Assembly: GCA_948474755.1 (NCBI GenBank)
Contig: CAOLHI010000413.1
Location: 372,001-436,000 of the forward strand
Origin: Ctenosaura bakeri
Lineage: Eukaryota > Chordata > Lepidosauria > Squamata > Iguanidae
DNA length: 64,000 nucleotides
Direction of reading: 5' to 3'
Positions 10,608 to 20,829 of the stretch are shown here, piece by piece. A program made the translations under genes and the position numbers. The stretch's first letter is position 1. Every line of letters begins with the position of its first letter. The notes under the pieces are model-generated. The model made no database searches, was not told the origin of the DNA, and saw only the letters and a program-made list of their open reading frames with translations.

Positions 10608-10934
10608 CTCTGGGGAGAATAAGAAAATTGGCATTGGGTCTTGGTGAAATTTTGGCATGATAAAAGACCATGGATCTTATTTAGATCTGCTTTACGGTGT
10701 ACTCGTGCTGCACAATTACAGGGCTTTCATACTACTGGAACAACCATGGCTTGACAATAGAGAATGGTAGGATTTGTAGTTTGATGAAGTACTTAGAACG
10801 CTGTAGTTCATTCCCTTGAAAAAGAATTGTTGTTGTTGTTGTTGATAGTCAGAATTCTGCATTGCCTACTATTATGTGAAAGGATGTCATACAGAAGATG
10901 GGGCGAGCATTTTTTCTGCTGCTCCAGAGACTAA

Positions 10935-11318
10935 GGCCATTTCTGCATTACAGTGTTATAGGCCATTTCTGCACTAGCCTGTTATAGTGCGATGATTCCA
11001 CTTTCAACATCCTCTGGAATCCTGGGGTTTGCAGTTTTGGGAGGGGCCAGGTGGCCCCTCCCGAAACTGCAAACCTCAGGATTCCAAGGATGTTGAAAGT
11101 GGAATCATTGCACTGTAACAGGCTAGTGCGGAAATGGAAATAGTGTTATTATTCCACTTTCAACATCCTGTGGAATTCTGGGGTTTGTAGTTTCCTGAGG
11201 CCAAAGAGCTCTCTGGTTGAGAATTCTAAAGGCCCCTCCCTAAACTACAAACCCCGGGATTCCATAGGATGTTGAAAGTGGAATAATAGCACTATAACAG
11301 CATAGTGCAGAAATGGCC
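10935..11318. mobile_element. Palindromic MITE-like element (older) containing a younger copy
   Basis: The outer element starts ggccatttctgcattacagt and ends 'catagtgcagaaatggcc', with TAA on each side. Its left arm is interrupted at 10961. Its middle carries the asymmetric 'ctgaggccaaagagctctct' stretch of the older subtype. Confidence 0.8.
10961..11139. mobile_element. Younger palindromic element nested in an older copy
   Basis: Inserted 26 bp into the outer copy, with ATA before it (gttata) and ATA after its slightly altered end (aaatggaaata). The arms meet at 'gggaggggccaggtggcccctccc'. Nesting gives a relative age order: CR1, then old palindrome, then young palindrome. Confidence 0.8.
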
Positions 11319-11747
11319 TAAGAAATGGAGCAGTGGCTTCAAACTACAGGAAAGATATTCCACCTAAACATTAGGAAGAACTTTCTGAAGGTAAGGGTAG
11401 TTTGTCAGTGGAATCTGCTGCTGCCAGGGAGTGGTGGAGTCTCATTCTTTGGAGGTTTTTAAAGAAAGGTTGGATGGCTGTATTTTGGGTGTGCTGTGAT
11501 GGTCTCTTCCTGCATGGCAGAAGGGGGTTGGACTGGATGGCCCTTGGGGTCTCTCCCAGCTCTAAGATTCTGTGATTCCATCCCTGGGATTCCCTCATGG
11601 CCTCCCATCTAAGGACTGTCTATGCCTCCTTACGAAGCCAGACTTAAAAAGACTGGAGCCCTAGAGTAGATCCCTCTCTGTTGCATATGTGTGAGCTATT
11701 CTAGGCTAAGTGGAGTTAAAATTAAGTAATTAGTGGGTAAATAAATG

Positions 11748-12305
11748 CAATGCTAGAAAAGCCAAGGCAGTTTCAGGCTGCATCAACAGGAATATGGGGT
11801 CTAGATCAAGCATGGGAATACCACCCCATTCAGCTTTGCTCAGACCTCACCAGCAATCCTGTGTCCAGTTCCGGGCACCACAGTTCAAGAAGGAGATTGA
11901 CAAGCCAGAATGTGTCCAGAGGAGGGTGGCTAGGACGGTCAAAGGTCTGGCAACCAATCCCTGTGAGGAACAGCTCAGGGAGTTAGGTATGTTTAGGTGT
12001 GGCTCAGGGCTTGGAGAAGAAAAGGCTTGAGGAGGGATGTGATGGCCATCTTCAAATATCTGAAAGGGTGTCATGTAGAAGATGGAGTGAAGTATGTTTT
12101 CTGTTGCTTCGGAGACCAGAACATGAACCAAAGTGTCTGAATGTAAAGAAAAAAGATTCCAGCTGAGCATTAGGACGACCTTTCTGCCACAGAGTTATTT
12201 GGGCATGGAATGGACAATCTCAGAACCTGGTGGACTCTTCTTCTTTGAAGGTTTTTAATCAGAGGCTGGAAGGCCATCCCTCTGGAGCGTCTTAATTGTG
12301 GATGC
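11748..12305 (+). mobile_element. CR1 LINE 3' fragment
   Basis: Starts further upstream in ORF2 ('gccaaggcagtttcaggctg') and runs through 'gtgtccagaggagggtggct' to a diverged 3' UTR. The frame is broken several times. Confidence 0.85.
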
Positions 12306-12519
12306 TTGCATTGCCAGTTCATCTTGATGGCCCTTTCAGCCCATTCCTGCTCTGTGAGGTATAGCAGACAACAACAGAAAAACCGTCATAAGCAAACCTC
12401 TTACTGGCCCTGCAGCTTCGGTGAGTCTAGCAGCCTGGTCCCATGTATTTTTTTTTCCAGTTCAGTGACTCCTGTAACACTCAAAATGTGTTCCATCGGG
12501 GGATTTGGGAAGTGACTGG

Positions 12520-12702
12520 AGCCACTTCCGCACTAGGCTGTTATAGTGCTGTGATTCCACTTTCAACATCCTATGGAATCCTGAGGTTTGCAGTGTAGGG
12601 AGGGGCCTCAAAGGGGTCGCTCCCTAAACTGCGAACCCCAAGATTCCATAGGATGTTGAAAGTGGAATTATAGCACTATGACAGCCTAGTGCAGAAATGG
12701 CC
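12520..12702. mobile_element. Palindromic MITE-like element
   Basis: Arms 'ccacttccgcactaggctgt' and 'acagcctagtgcagaaatgg' enclose 'gtagggaggggcctcaaagg'. TGG lies on both sides. It ends only 38 bp from the donor-side end of the exon at 12740. Confidence 0.75.
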
Positions 12703-12739
12703 TGGGAGAAAAAGAGGAAGCAAATGATAGGTTGCTCAC

Positions 12740-12903
12740 CTGCGAAGGGCCTGGAGCAACTTCACCCAGTCGTGATCCTGCCTTGCCTGCTTCGAATCCA
12801 GAATCAGCTTGCATGTGTTCAGAAGGGTGCATGGGGGCACGATTCTGCCCATTTCCTCCAGGTATTGCTTGAGTTCCTCCTCCATCATCATACTCCTCCT
12901 CTT
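12740..12903 (-). CDS. Unrecognised gene, upstream coding exon
   Basis: Minus strand: an acceptor-like 'ggcctgtag' ends at 12904 and the exon closes at a consensus donor (cgcag|gtgagc, GT at 12739-12738). Three tandem ATGs at 12891, 12888 and 12885 open the frame MMMEEELKQYLEEMGRIVPP, then cysteine-containing CTLLNTCKLILDSKQARQDH and DWVKLLQALR. A stop codon (TAG) lies in frame just before the exon, so translation probably starts at one of these ATGs. It ends in phase 2 and joins the exon at 10607. The exon is squeezed between two palindromic elements (12520-12702 and 12978-13157). I could not identify a homologue by memory. It might be a lineage gene lost or not annotated at human 20p13. Confidence 0.58.
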
Positions 12904-12977
12904 CTACAGGCCAGGCACTCTGAAGCTGTGCCTTAAGCTATCTGAAAAACCCTATCTCTCCATATGAACCTACCACT

Positions 12978-13157
12978 GGCCATTTCTGCACTAGCCTGTT
13001 ATAGCGCAATGATTCCACTTTCAACATCCTCTGGAATCCTGGGGTTTGCAGTTTCGGGAGGGGCCGGCTGGCCCCTCCCGAAACTGCAAACCCCAGGATT
13101 CCAGAGGATGTTGAAAGTGGAATCATTGAGCTATAACAGGCTAGTGCAGAAATGGCC
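12978..13157. mobile_element. Palindromic MITE-like element, near-perfect copy
   Basis: 180 bp, arms meeting at 'gaggggccggctggcccctc'. Both arms carry the 'cctctgg' / 'ccagagg' variant. One difference between arms is visible (agcgcaatgatt against aatcattgagct), giving an estimate of post-insertion change of about one site per arm. Confidence 0.88.
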
Positions 13158-13500
13158 AGGTCTTAAGATCCGCAGAGGAAGTCCTTCTCTTGGTGCTGCT
13201 ACCATCAGAGGCTTGCTGGGTGAGGACATGGGAGAGACCCTTCTCAGTGGCTGCTCCCTCCCCCTGGAACTTCCTTCCCCTGGGGGCTAGGTTAGGCTGG
13301 CCCCCTCCCCGGTTTCCTTTTGGCATCGGGCAAAGACCTTTGTGCTCAAGCAGGCTTTCGATGTATAACCCAGGGAAACTTTAACTGCAATGCTTTATTT
13401 ATCCTTTTAAATCGTGTATGTCTTTTAGAAAATTTTACCTGTATACTGTTTTGTGCGGTGATTTTAATTGTTTTGTAAAATTTCATTCTTCATGGTTTTT
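13158..13500 (+). repeat. L2-like LINE 3' end fragment
   Basis: The phrase 'aggacatgggagagaccctt..tcagtggctgctccctc' matches the piece at 59940-60000. The encoded LW/LP signature is decayed, and the rest is T-rich 3' UTR. Confidence 0.45.
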
Positions 13501-13651
13501 TAAAAATTGAGTCTTAAACCAATACAGAATTTTGAAAGGGAATGGAAAGGAGTACTGGGCTGGGCAAAGATATAAATTTATAAGATGTAAAAGATATGGA
13601 AACAAGATAGAAATGAAATTGCTTTTTTACTGTTAATAGACATGTAATTGA

Positions 13652-13925
13652 ACCATAGAACCATAGAATCATGGAGTTGGAAGAGACCCCAGTGGCCATC
13701 CAGTCCAACCCCCTTCTGCCATGCAGGAACACCCATCAAAGCATTCCCAACAGATGGCGGTCCAGCCTCTGCTTAAAAACCTCCAAAGAAGGAGGAGACT
13801 CCACCACACTCCATGGAGACAGCAGCAGATTCCACTGCCAGACAGGTCTGACCATCAGGAAGTTCTTCCTGAGGTTCAGGTGGAATCTCCTTTCCTGCAG
13901 CTTGAATCCGTTGCTCCTTGTCCTA
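13652..13925 (-). mobile_element. CR1 LINE 3' fragment (reverse)
   Basis: Begins with the reversed octamer end 'catagaaccatagaatcatg' and the diagnostic 'gccatccagtccaaccccct', and stops abruptly in the ORF2 tail at 'cttgaatccgttgctccttg'. Confidence 0.88.
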
Positions 13926-14256
13926 ATTGTTCTTCTTTTGTGTAAACAGAAACAATGTAGTTTCAACTGGAAATTATAAGCGGAACTGGGGTGGGTAGCT
14001 GGGATGCACTTAAGGATGATGTAACCCACTCAGTTTTCTTTTTTCTTTTACAATTACATTTTAATAAAAATATTATAATAAAAAAAATTGAGTCTTTCTG
14101 GAAGCCACCTTGGGTCCCACTCTGGGAGAAGGGCAGCATACAAATGAAATAAGTTTTAAAAAACTGATAAAATAAATGAAACTTGGAGGATTTTCTCTCC
14201 TGGAGTTTGCTGCTTATGGCCCAGCTGACTCTGCCCGTCTCCACTTCTTCTTGCCA

Positions 14257-14280
14257 GCGTGTGTGTGTGTGTGTGTGTAT
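14257..14280. repeat. (GT)n microsatellite
   Basis: Around 11 GT units inside a LINE-tail/CORE-SINE mosaic. Confidence 0.85.
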
Positions 14281-14351
14281 GTGGGGATGCTGGTGGCCTT
14301 GGTGGTTGGTGGGAGAAAGGGTGGCATAGAAAATAAAATAATAAATAAATA

Positions 14352-14530
14352 AATAGTGGTTTGAGCATTGCATTCTAACCCTAGAGACCAGGGTTTGATT
14401 CCCCACTTGGCCATGTCAACCCATTGGGTGACCTTGTGAGGGTCACACCCTCTTGGCCCCAGAAAACCCCATGACAGGTTCACCTTAGAGTCACCATAAC
14501 TCTTAAACGACTTGAAGGCCCACAACAACC
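14352..14530 (+). repeat. CORE-SINE copy
   Basis: Has 'agagaccagggtttgattcc', 'attgggtgaccttgtgaggg', 'cgacttgaaggcccacaaca'. Some core deletion relative to the 9700 copy. Confidence 0.65.
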
Positions 14531-14708
14531 GCAAGGGATGGTGTGGAGGATGCTCTTCCAGCATCCTCCTTCTATGGGGCCGAGGGGGAGGGGGAAAGAA
14601 AGGAAAGCAGAAATGCGGGGGGGGAGGTGACCCTTTCCTCCCTTTTTGCTGCAGCAACCCCACCCTGGCAGAGCCCACCGGTCCTTCCCAAACCCCCTCC
14701 CCTCCTTC

Positions 14709-14980
14709 CCCGATGGCGCAATGGTTAAATGCCAGTACTGCAGCCACAAGGTTGTGAGTTCGATCCTGCCGGGCTCCAGGTTGACTCAGCCTTCCGTCCT
14801 TCCGCAGGTTGGTAAAATGAGTACCCAGCTTTTTGGGGGCAATTAGCTAAAACACATTGTAAACCGCTTAGGGAGCGCTTAGCTGATATAAGCGGTATAG
14901 AAATACATGCTGTTTGTAACGTATAATGTATTTCGTGTTGTTCGCTGCCTCGATCCATGTGGAGAGGCGGGATACAAATA

Positions 14981-15046
<66 letters not shown>

Positions 15047-15047
15047 T
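14709..15047 (+). mobile_element. tRNA-derived squamate SINE (S2) with both tail modules
   Basis: A box 'gatggcgcaatggttaaatg', B box 'tgtgagttcgatcctgccgg'. Unusually it has the 'aaaccgcttagggagcgctt..ggtatagaaata' module followed by the 'gttcgctgcctcgatccatg..gagaggcggg' module, then an AAT tract of about 65 bp (14982-15046). Confidence 0.88.
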
Positions 15048-15298
15048 CCCTCCTCCCAAGACTCTTTTGGCTAAGGATTCCACAAGAGGCTGCCTCCCTT
15101 CCCTTTGCCTCTTCCTTCTGTCCCTCCCTCCCTCCCTCCAGACAGGGCCAGAAGGATGGATGGGGGGTGCCTGATGTCCAACATCTGGTGCTTCAGCCCC
15201 TCCATTGGGCGAGTGTCGCAGCCTCGGGGTCGCTGCCTCCTCTGCGCCTCTATGCGTGTGAATCTTCTTCCCCCTCTTTCCCACCCAGTCCTCTCCCT

Positions 15299-15475
15299 GG
15301 CCCTTTCCGCACTAGACTGTTATAGCGCGATGATTCCACTTTCAGCGTCCTCTGGAATCCTGGGCTTTGCAGTTCAGGGGGGGGGCTCAAAGGCTTCAAG
15401 GGCCCTCCCTTGACTGCAAAGCCCAGGGTTCCATAGGAGGTTGAAAGGGAGACCGTAGCACTGGCACGGAAATGC
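15299..15475. mobile_element. Palindromic MITE-like element
   Basis: Left arm 'ccctttccgcactagactgt', right arm ends 'ctggcacggaaatgc'. The arms differ more than usual here (for instance 'cagcgtcctctgg' against 'ccataggaggtt'), so it is an older or recombined copy. It lies just before the CpG island and abuts a reversed SINE. Confidence 0.65.
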
Positions 15476-15692
15476 AATAGCAATAGCATTTATTTCTATA
15501 CCGCTTATCAACTGAGTGTTATCTAAGCGGTTTACAATGTGTTTTAGCTAATTGCCCCCAACAAGCTGGGTACTCATTTTACCGACCTGCGGAAGGATGG
15601 AAGGCTGAGTCAACCTTGGAGCCCGGCAGGATCGAACTCACAACCTTGTGGTTGCAGTACTAGCATTTAACCACTGCGCCACCAGGGCCTCT
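15476..15692 (-). mobile_element. tRNA-derived squamate SINE (S3, reverse)
   Basis: Reverse copy with the second tail type: 'caatagcaatagcatttatt', 'aagcggtttacaatgtgttt', then the reversed B box 'gatcgaactcacaacc' and A box 'aaccactgcgccacca'. Confidence 0.9.
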
Positions 15693-15699
15693 GTGTGTC

Positions 15700-16900
15700 T
15701 AGGAGGGGGTTAATTCGGAGCCAAACGGGGGTGGGTGGGCTAGAAGCCAATCTGCCCCCTCCACGGCTCCGGGGGGCTGTTTTGCAAAAGGAGGGCGGGC
15801 GAGAGAGAGAGATCTGATTGCATGGGGGGAGGAGAAGGATGGGAGGGGAAAGGCTGCTCTCCCCGGCTTAAGCCCCCCAGCCGGGCCCCTTAAAGGCAAA
15901 GATGCGCAGCGGGCGGCTCCGTGGTGCTGAACGGACAGCGCCCGGCGGGACGCAGCCACGCCTCGCCGCCGCCGTGCCCCGAGCCGTCGCCAGGGGGAGC
16001 CCGCGAGCGCGCCTCCGTCGCTCCTCCCCGGCCCGGCCCCGGGACCCCGGACCGCGCTGGACCGCCGCCCTCCCACCCACCCCTCTCCCCTCCCTCCCTC
16101 CCGGCCGGCCGGCCGGCCTGCCTGCCTCTCCCCCCTTGGCTGGGCCGGCGGCAGCGGCGACCCTGCAAGGGCCGCAGGAGGAGCCCGAGCCCGGCGAGCC
16201 TCCATGGTGGCGGGCGGCGGGGAGCCCCCCGAGCTAGGCGGAGGAGGAGGAGGAGGAGGACCCCCTGGATGTCCCCCGCCGGGCAGCATGTGCCTCGAGG
16301 CGGCCCAGCAGGCGGGCCCGGCCGGGAGAGGTAAGAGGGGGAAGCCCCCCTGCCGTGGTGGGCTGGGGTGGGGGGGAGAGGTTGATCCGGGGTAAGGAAG
16401 GGGGGTGCGGATGCTGGAGCGGAGCGCGATGGAGGAATCCTTCCACGCAGGAAGGGAGCCTGCGTGGACCAGAGCGAACGCCGCCTCCTCCCGCTTCCCA
16501 CGCCGCCTTCCCGATCCCCACCCGTGGGGAGAGACAAGGGGGGCTGCGGCGGTCCCTCCCCGCGGGTTGGACTACAGATCCCATCGTCCCCAGCCCACCC
16601 GCGGGGGAGGATGGATGGTGGAGCCCCCGGTGGAGGCGACCGGGAGAGGCTGATGCCCGCAGGGCTTCCCTGAAGGGTGTGGGGAGCAGCCGGGGAGGGG
16701 CACGCCCTGCCCCACTGTGTCCTTGCAGGGGCGGCTGCAGGGCTCATAGAGCATTTTTCCTCTGCATTTTTCCTTTGGGGGGCGTTGTCCTGGGTCCCGT
16801 TGGCCTTGCAGAGGGGCTTGGGTGGGTCTGCCCCTGCTGCACGGCTCCCCAAAGGAACAGAGCGTGAGCTGCAGCCCACCCAGAGGGGGTCCCTGGGGAG
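15700..16900 (+). promoter_or_regulatory. TMEM74B: CpG island, likely TMEM74B promoter and leader exon
   Basis: Strongly GC- and CpG-rich (densest at about 15890-16350), including a GGCC run near 16100 and GC-box-like stretches, in an otherwise CpG-poor window. No TATA box is obvious, as expected for a CpG-island promoter. On the plus strand a leader exon would end at the consensus donor gggagag|gtaaga (16330/16331), and the next good acceptor on this strand with a conserved frame is at 27254. The link to TMEM74B is inference. A bidirectional role for the unrecognised minus-strand gene at 12.7-10.4 kb is also possible. Long open frames across the island on both strands reflect GC content, not genes. 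Confidence 0.6.
16204..16330 (+). other. Leader exon with upstream ORF candidate
   Basis: An ATG at 16204 opens a glycine-rich frame (MVAGGGEPPELGGGGGGGGP..) that runs to the donor in phase 1. If spliced to 27255 it continues (..[16 protein letters not shown]..) and stops at TGA 27320-27322, in a different frame from TMEM74B and past its start codon at 27295. It would therefore be an overlapping upstream ORF. Whether it is transcribed as drawn is not known. Confidence 0.35.
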
Positions 16901-16920
16901 TTCGCGGTCTGCAGTGTTCG

Positions 16921-17320
16921 GAGCCTGGAGGAGCCTGGGTATGTTTAGTCTGCAGAAGAGAAGGTTAAGAGGGGACATGAGAGCCATGTTTAAATATCTG
17001 AAGGGATGCCACGTAGAGGAAGGAGAGGGCTTGTTTTCTGCTGCTCCAGAGACCAGGACAAGGAGCAATGGATTCAAGCTGCAGGAGAGGAGATTCCACC
17101 TGAACCTCAGGAAGAACTTCCTGACAGTCGGGGCTGTCCGGCAGTGGAATCTGCTGCCTCCATGGAGTGTAGTGGAGGCTCCTTCCTTGGAGGTTTTTAA
17201 GCAGAGGCTGGATGGCCATCTGTCAAAGGGAGTGCTTTGAGGGTGTTCCTGTATGGCAGGGGGTTGGACTGGATGGTCCCTGGGGTTTCTTCCAACTCTG
17301 CATTTCTATGATTCTATAAG
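16921..17320 (+). mobile_element. CR1 LINE 3' fragment in the TMEM74B intron
   Basis: Well preserved: 'gggtatgtttagtctgcaga', 'gattccacctgaacctcagg', 3' UTR and 'atttctatgattctataa' terminus. Confidence 0.92.
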
Positions 17321-18469
17321 GAGCTGAGCCGTCCTTCTACGAGGCATGGCGGTGGTGCATCTCAGGCTGAGGATTGGCCACTAGGGCAGTAGTAAAAGTG
17401 TGTAGCTTGTCTATGAACGTGGCGGGGAGAAGGGGAGGAAGGTGGTTAGCTAGTGAAAAAGTCAATCATCCTCACAGGGCACCTAATCCATCCAAAGGTC
17501 ATCTGGGAACTCCTGTGTCCCATTCTGTTGCTTTCAATGGGCCCAGAGAGCCCAGCTTTACTCGGACATTGAGCCCCAGTGTGTTTTGTCCTGGAGCATA
17601 CTCCAAATCTATGCACATACGATTTCAGCCTCTGTTGTTCGCATGCGCCAGCAAGTCAGCTTTGACTTAACAGCTACCTTTTGAACGAGAGACCTCTTTG
17701 ATTGCTGTGACGGGGTCTTCCTGCATGGCAGACGGGGATCGGACTGGGTGGCCCCCGAGGTCTCTTCCAGCTCTATGATTCTGAGTCATCAGCAGCCCTG
17801 CTCGTGCCTTGCAAACTCAGGGGCAGTTGTGGCTTCCTTGAGGGAGTCCATCCATCTCTCATGCCATCATACCCTTTTCCTACCACTTTCCACTTTCCCC
17901 AGCATTGCAGTCTTAGTAGTGATAATTTTTTTGTAGCACCATGCCCTGTGGGTGCATTTCAGAGGCAGGGCTTTGACTCAGCCTAACCCACTAGGTACTT
18001 TCCACGCTCCCCCTCCATCTTGTGTTCATGCATGCAACCTGCAAGCACATACAGATTATCATAATTGTGCAACACTCCAGCCCTGATATTTGCTGGTGTG
18101 TGGCCTCTGTGGACAATTGATGTCCCCCCCCCTTACTCAGTGTTTCTGCATGTGTCAGAATGACTCTCTCTGCACCTCCCTTCCTCGTGACCTTTACGTT
18201 ACAGCTCTGTTTGCAAGAGGTGTTTACCCACCTGCATTCTTCATAACATTTCCTTTAACCTCTTCCAGGAGGTAGTATCTCCCAGTGGCTGTTCTGCCTT
18301 GTCAGGAGACCTGGGCAGTGGTAGGGCAGCAGCAAGAGTGAGGCGAGGGTAGCAATAGCATGAACATTTAGGATTGGACACCTGAGGACAGATTGAGACC
18401 CAAAGCATAGGACCTGGAACCACCAGCTGGGTCACCCCCTTATTGTCCCGGATCTCTGGATCTACCTGG
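17321..18469. other. Intronic sequence, no gene recognised
   Basis: A short CR1 3' UTR scrap lies at about 17680-17790 ('cttcctgcatggcagacggg', 'ctcttccagctctatgattc'). Otherwise unique-looking sequence with only short frames lacking splice or start context. Confidence 0.4.
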
Positions 18470-18708
18470 AGCCCTGGTGGCGCAGTGGTTAAATGCCAGT
18501 ACTGCAAGCCACAACGTTATGAGTTCGATCCTGCTGGGCTCCAAGGTTGACTCAGCCTTCCATCCTTCCGTAGGTTGGTAAAATGAGTACCCAGCTTGTT
18601 GGGGGCATGTATAGAAAAATGTATCGAAATTCATGCTGTTTCTAAGTTGTTCGCCGCCTCGATCCATATGGAGAGGCGGGATACAAATAAATAAATAAAT
18701 TAAAAAAA
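18470..18708 (+). mobile_element. tRNA-derived squamate SINE (S4)
   Basis: 'agccctggtggcgcagtggt', B box 'tatgagttcgatcctgctgg', LINE-type tail 'ttcgccgcctcgatccatat' and (aaat)n. Confidence 0.9.
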
Positions 18709-19050
18709 ATTATTAAGCCAGGCTAGCCTGGAGCATAAAGTTTTAGGCTTGGATCGGTGCAATCCACGTTCTAAACCTCAGTGAGGAGCCTCATTGGGTA
18801 ACCTTGACAGCTGGGACGTCTTGTTCTAGCCCAGGGCTACTTAAAAGGCTGGTCTGTGGCTCCAGCGGTACTCTGTGACCCATCGGCTGCCATTTCGTGG
18901 TGAGTTTCCCAGAAAACTACGCAAATGGGACAATAATTTGAGAACCAAGATGGGGTAGCTGCTTGAGTGTTGGAGCCCATTCAAATGACACAATTATAGC
19001 ACTACCTCCCAATCTGATTTCCATGGGGATGCCTCATGGTGTCCTGGGAA

Positions 19051-19267
19051 GGAGCCCTGGTGGCGCAGTGGTTAAATGCCAGTACTGCAAGCCACAAGGT
19101 TGTGAGTTCGATCCTGCCGGGCTCCAAGGTTGACTCAGCCTTCCATCCTTCCGCAGGTCAGGAAAATGAGTACCCAGCTTGTTGGGGGCAATTAGCTAAA
19201 ATACATTGTAAACCGCTTAGATAACACTCAGTTGATAAGTGGTATAGAAATAAATGCTATTGCTATA
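19051..19267 (+). mobile_element. tRNA-derived squamate SINE (S5)
   Basis: Full head with A and B boxes; tail of the second type ('aaaccgcttagataacactc..gataagtggtatagaaata') ending in 'tgctattgctat'. Immediately followed by a decayed palindromic-family fragment. Confidence 0.9.
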
Positions 19268-19269
19268 TT

Positions 19270-19400
19270 GCTGGGATTTGCAGTTTAGGGAGAGGAATTT
19301 AGAATTCTTAGCCAAAGAGCTTGCTGCCTCACCAAACTGCAATCCCCAGGATTCCATAGGATGTACTCATGGCTTAAGTTAAGGTGGAATAACAGTGCCA
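19270..19400. repeat. Decayed palindromic-family fragment
   Basis: Has 'ctgggatttgcagtttaggg' and 'ccccaggattccatagga' separated by the older-subtype middle ('gaattcttagccaaagagct'). Termini lost. Confidence 0.55.
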
Positions 19401-19405
19401 TTGAA

Positions 19406-19585
19406 AGCCGACATGGTGTCGTGGTTTGAGAACTGGATTATGACCCAGGAGACCAACCTATCTCCACTCGATAGGGGTGACTTTGGGTGCATCACACACT
19501 CTCAGCCTCAGAAAACTCAGTGATAGGTTCGCCTTAGAGTCACCATAAATCAGAAGCAATTTGAAGGCACACAACACCAACAGAA
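19406..19585 (+). repeat. CORE-SINE copy
   Basis: Contains 'catcacacactctcagcctc', 'ggttcgccttagagtcacca' and 'ttgaaggcacacaacacca'. Confidence 0.65.
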
Positions 19586-19750
19586 ACAGCAATTCTGAAT
19601 TTTGAAATGAAACCAGAGCTTTATTTGTTAAATATGTTAGGGCAACAAACGGAAACAAGAAGTCATCAGAAGATATTATTATATCTAATAACTGCGGCAA
19701 GGTTGACATATGCACAGCACTGGAAAGAAAAGAAACATATTGATATAGAA

Positions 19751-20450
19751 CAGCGGTTCTCAACCTGTGGGTCGCGACCCCTTTGGGGATCGAATGACCC
19801 TTTCACAGGGGTCGCCTAAGACTATCGGAAAATACGTATTTCCAATGGTCTGAGGCTCCATTCCCTCCTCAGTGGTGGTGCGCAAGTGCAAGCCACGCGC
19901 TCGCGTCCTCCTGCCCCCTGTTCAGAAGGGACTGAAATCGCTCCCCTTCTCCGCTACCGGGAGAACCTCCCGTCTGACCGGCCAGCTTGGGGGGCGGCGG
20001 CAGCACAGGGGCCAGGCCCCCTCCTCGCCACGGCCCCTGCCCCACTCGCCACGGAGGGGGGTGCTGCGGAAGGGCCGGGGGGCTGCAAGGTGGCGCTTTT
20101 CTGGGGGGGGGGCGAGCTGCACCCAGGACAAAAGACAAAGGCGCTGGGATTCCTCCCTCCCCCCTGGCCAGGGTCGACACTCTGGAAACTTTTCCCACAC
20201 TGCCCCCCAGCGGAAACGAGAGCGAAGCAGAAGCAGAGCCCGCGGGGGGGGGGTCTCAGAGTTTTTTCCCGGGGGAGATGCATGGCTCCTCTTTCCCTCC
20301 CTGCCCGCCCCCCTATTCCTGGCTGGTGAGGCAGCCTTTGCCGGGGGGGGGGAGGCATTGTAAATAATAAATAATTTTATGGTTGGGAGTCACCACAACA
20401 TGAGGAACTGTATTAAAGGGTCGCGGCATTAGGAAGGTTGAGAACCACTG
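19751..20450 (+). mobile_element. SPIN-type hAT transposon, GC-rich non-autonomous copy 1
   Basis: 700 bp with ends cagcggttctcaacctgtgg and 'ggaaggttgagaaccactg', the known SPIN (Space Invader) hAT termini, plus the typical subterminal inverted repeat around 'atacgtatttcc'. A perfect 8-bp target duplication ATATAGAA flanks it (19743-19750 and 20451-20458). The roughly 470-bp interior is extremely GC-rich and encodes no transposase; long frames there are compositional. Confidence 0.93.
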
Positions 20451-20829
20451 ATATAGAAGAATGGAAGTTAAAAGTTCTGCATATGATGGAGATGGAAAAG
20501 TCAGCATTTTCTTTGAAGAATAAATCTATCCAGAACGTTGAGAAAGAATGGAAAGGAGTATTGGATTGGGTAAGGATATAAATGTATAAGAAATCAAAGA
20601 AGAAATAATGCACCTGTTCTTCTCTCTGTAAGATGGAAATTAGGTTTGTAACGGAATGGAAATAAGCAATTTCAACTGGAAGATTTAAGCATGGAAGTGT
20701 GTGTGTGGGGTTATTTTCGAGACAAATTTCCAATAAAAATTATACAAAAAAAAGAAAGAAAGAAAAGAAACAACAATTTAAAATTTTTAATGGGCCCTAG
20801 GACTCATGGAGAGTGTCTTATCGGCTATG

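Larger units (their letters stand above)
10868..11580 (+). mobile_element. CR1 fragment split by a palindromic element
   Basis: CR1 sequence runs to 'gctgctccagagactaa' at 10934 and resumes at 11319 with 'taagaaatggagcagtggct', continuing to 'ctctaagattctgtgattcc'. Removing 10935-11318 and one TAA rejoins the CR1 as it reads in other copies, so this is an insertion site with a 3-bp duplication. Confidence 0.85.

Noticed and set aside
12938..13290. Open frames with the phrase GILGFAVSGGA..PLPKLQTPGF
   Set aside because: The same phrase appears at many places on both strands because it is the palindromic element's two arms translated; it is not a protein family.
14957..15325. Polyasparagine/polytyrosine proteins
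   Set aside because: Frames across the (AAT)n tail of SINE S2; no flanking conserved coding sequence.
15890..17077. 395-residue minus-strand frame
   Set aside because: It joins the antisense of a CR1 3' fragment to the antisense of the CpG island. Arg/Pro/Gly-rich composition and no domain; GC-rich DNA lacks stop codons.
19872..20363. Several overlapping 90-160-residue frames
   Set aside because: They lie in the GC-rich interior of SPIN copy 1 (and again in copy 2), occur on both strands, and do not keep the same frame between the two copies.
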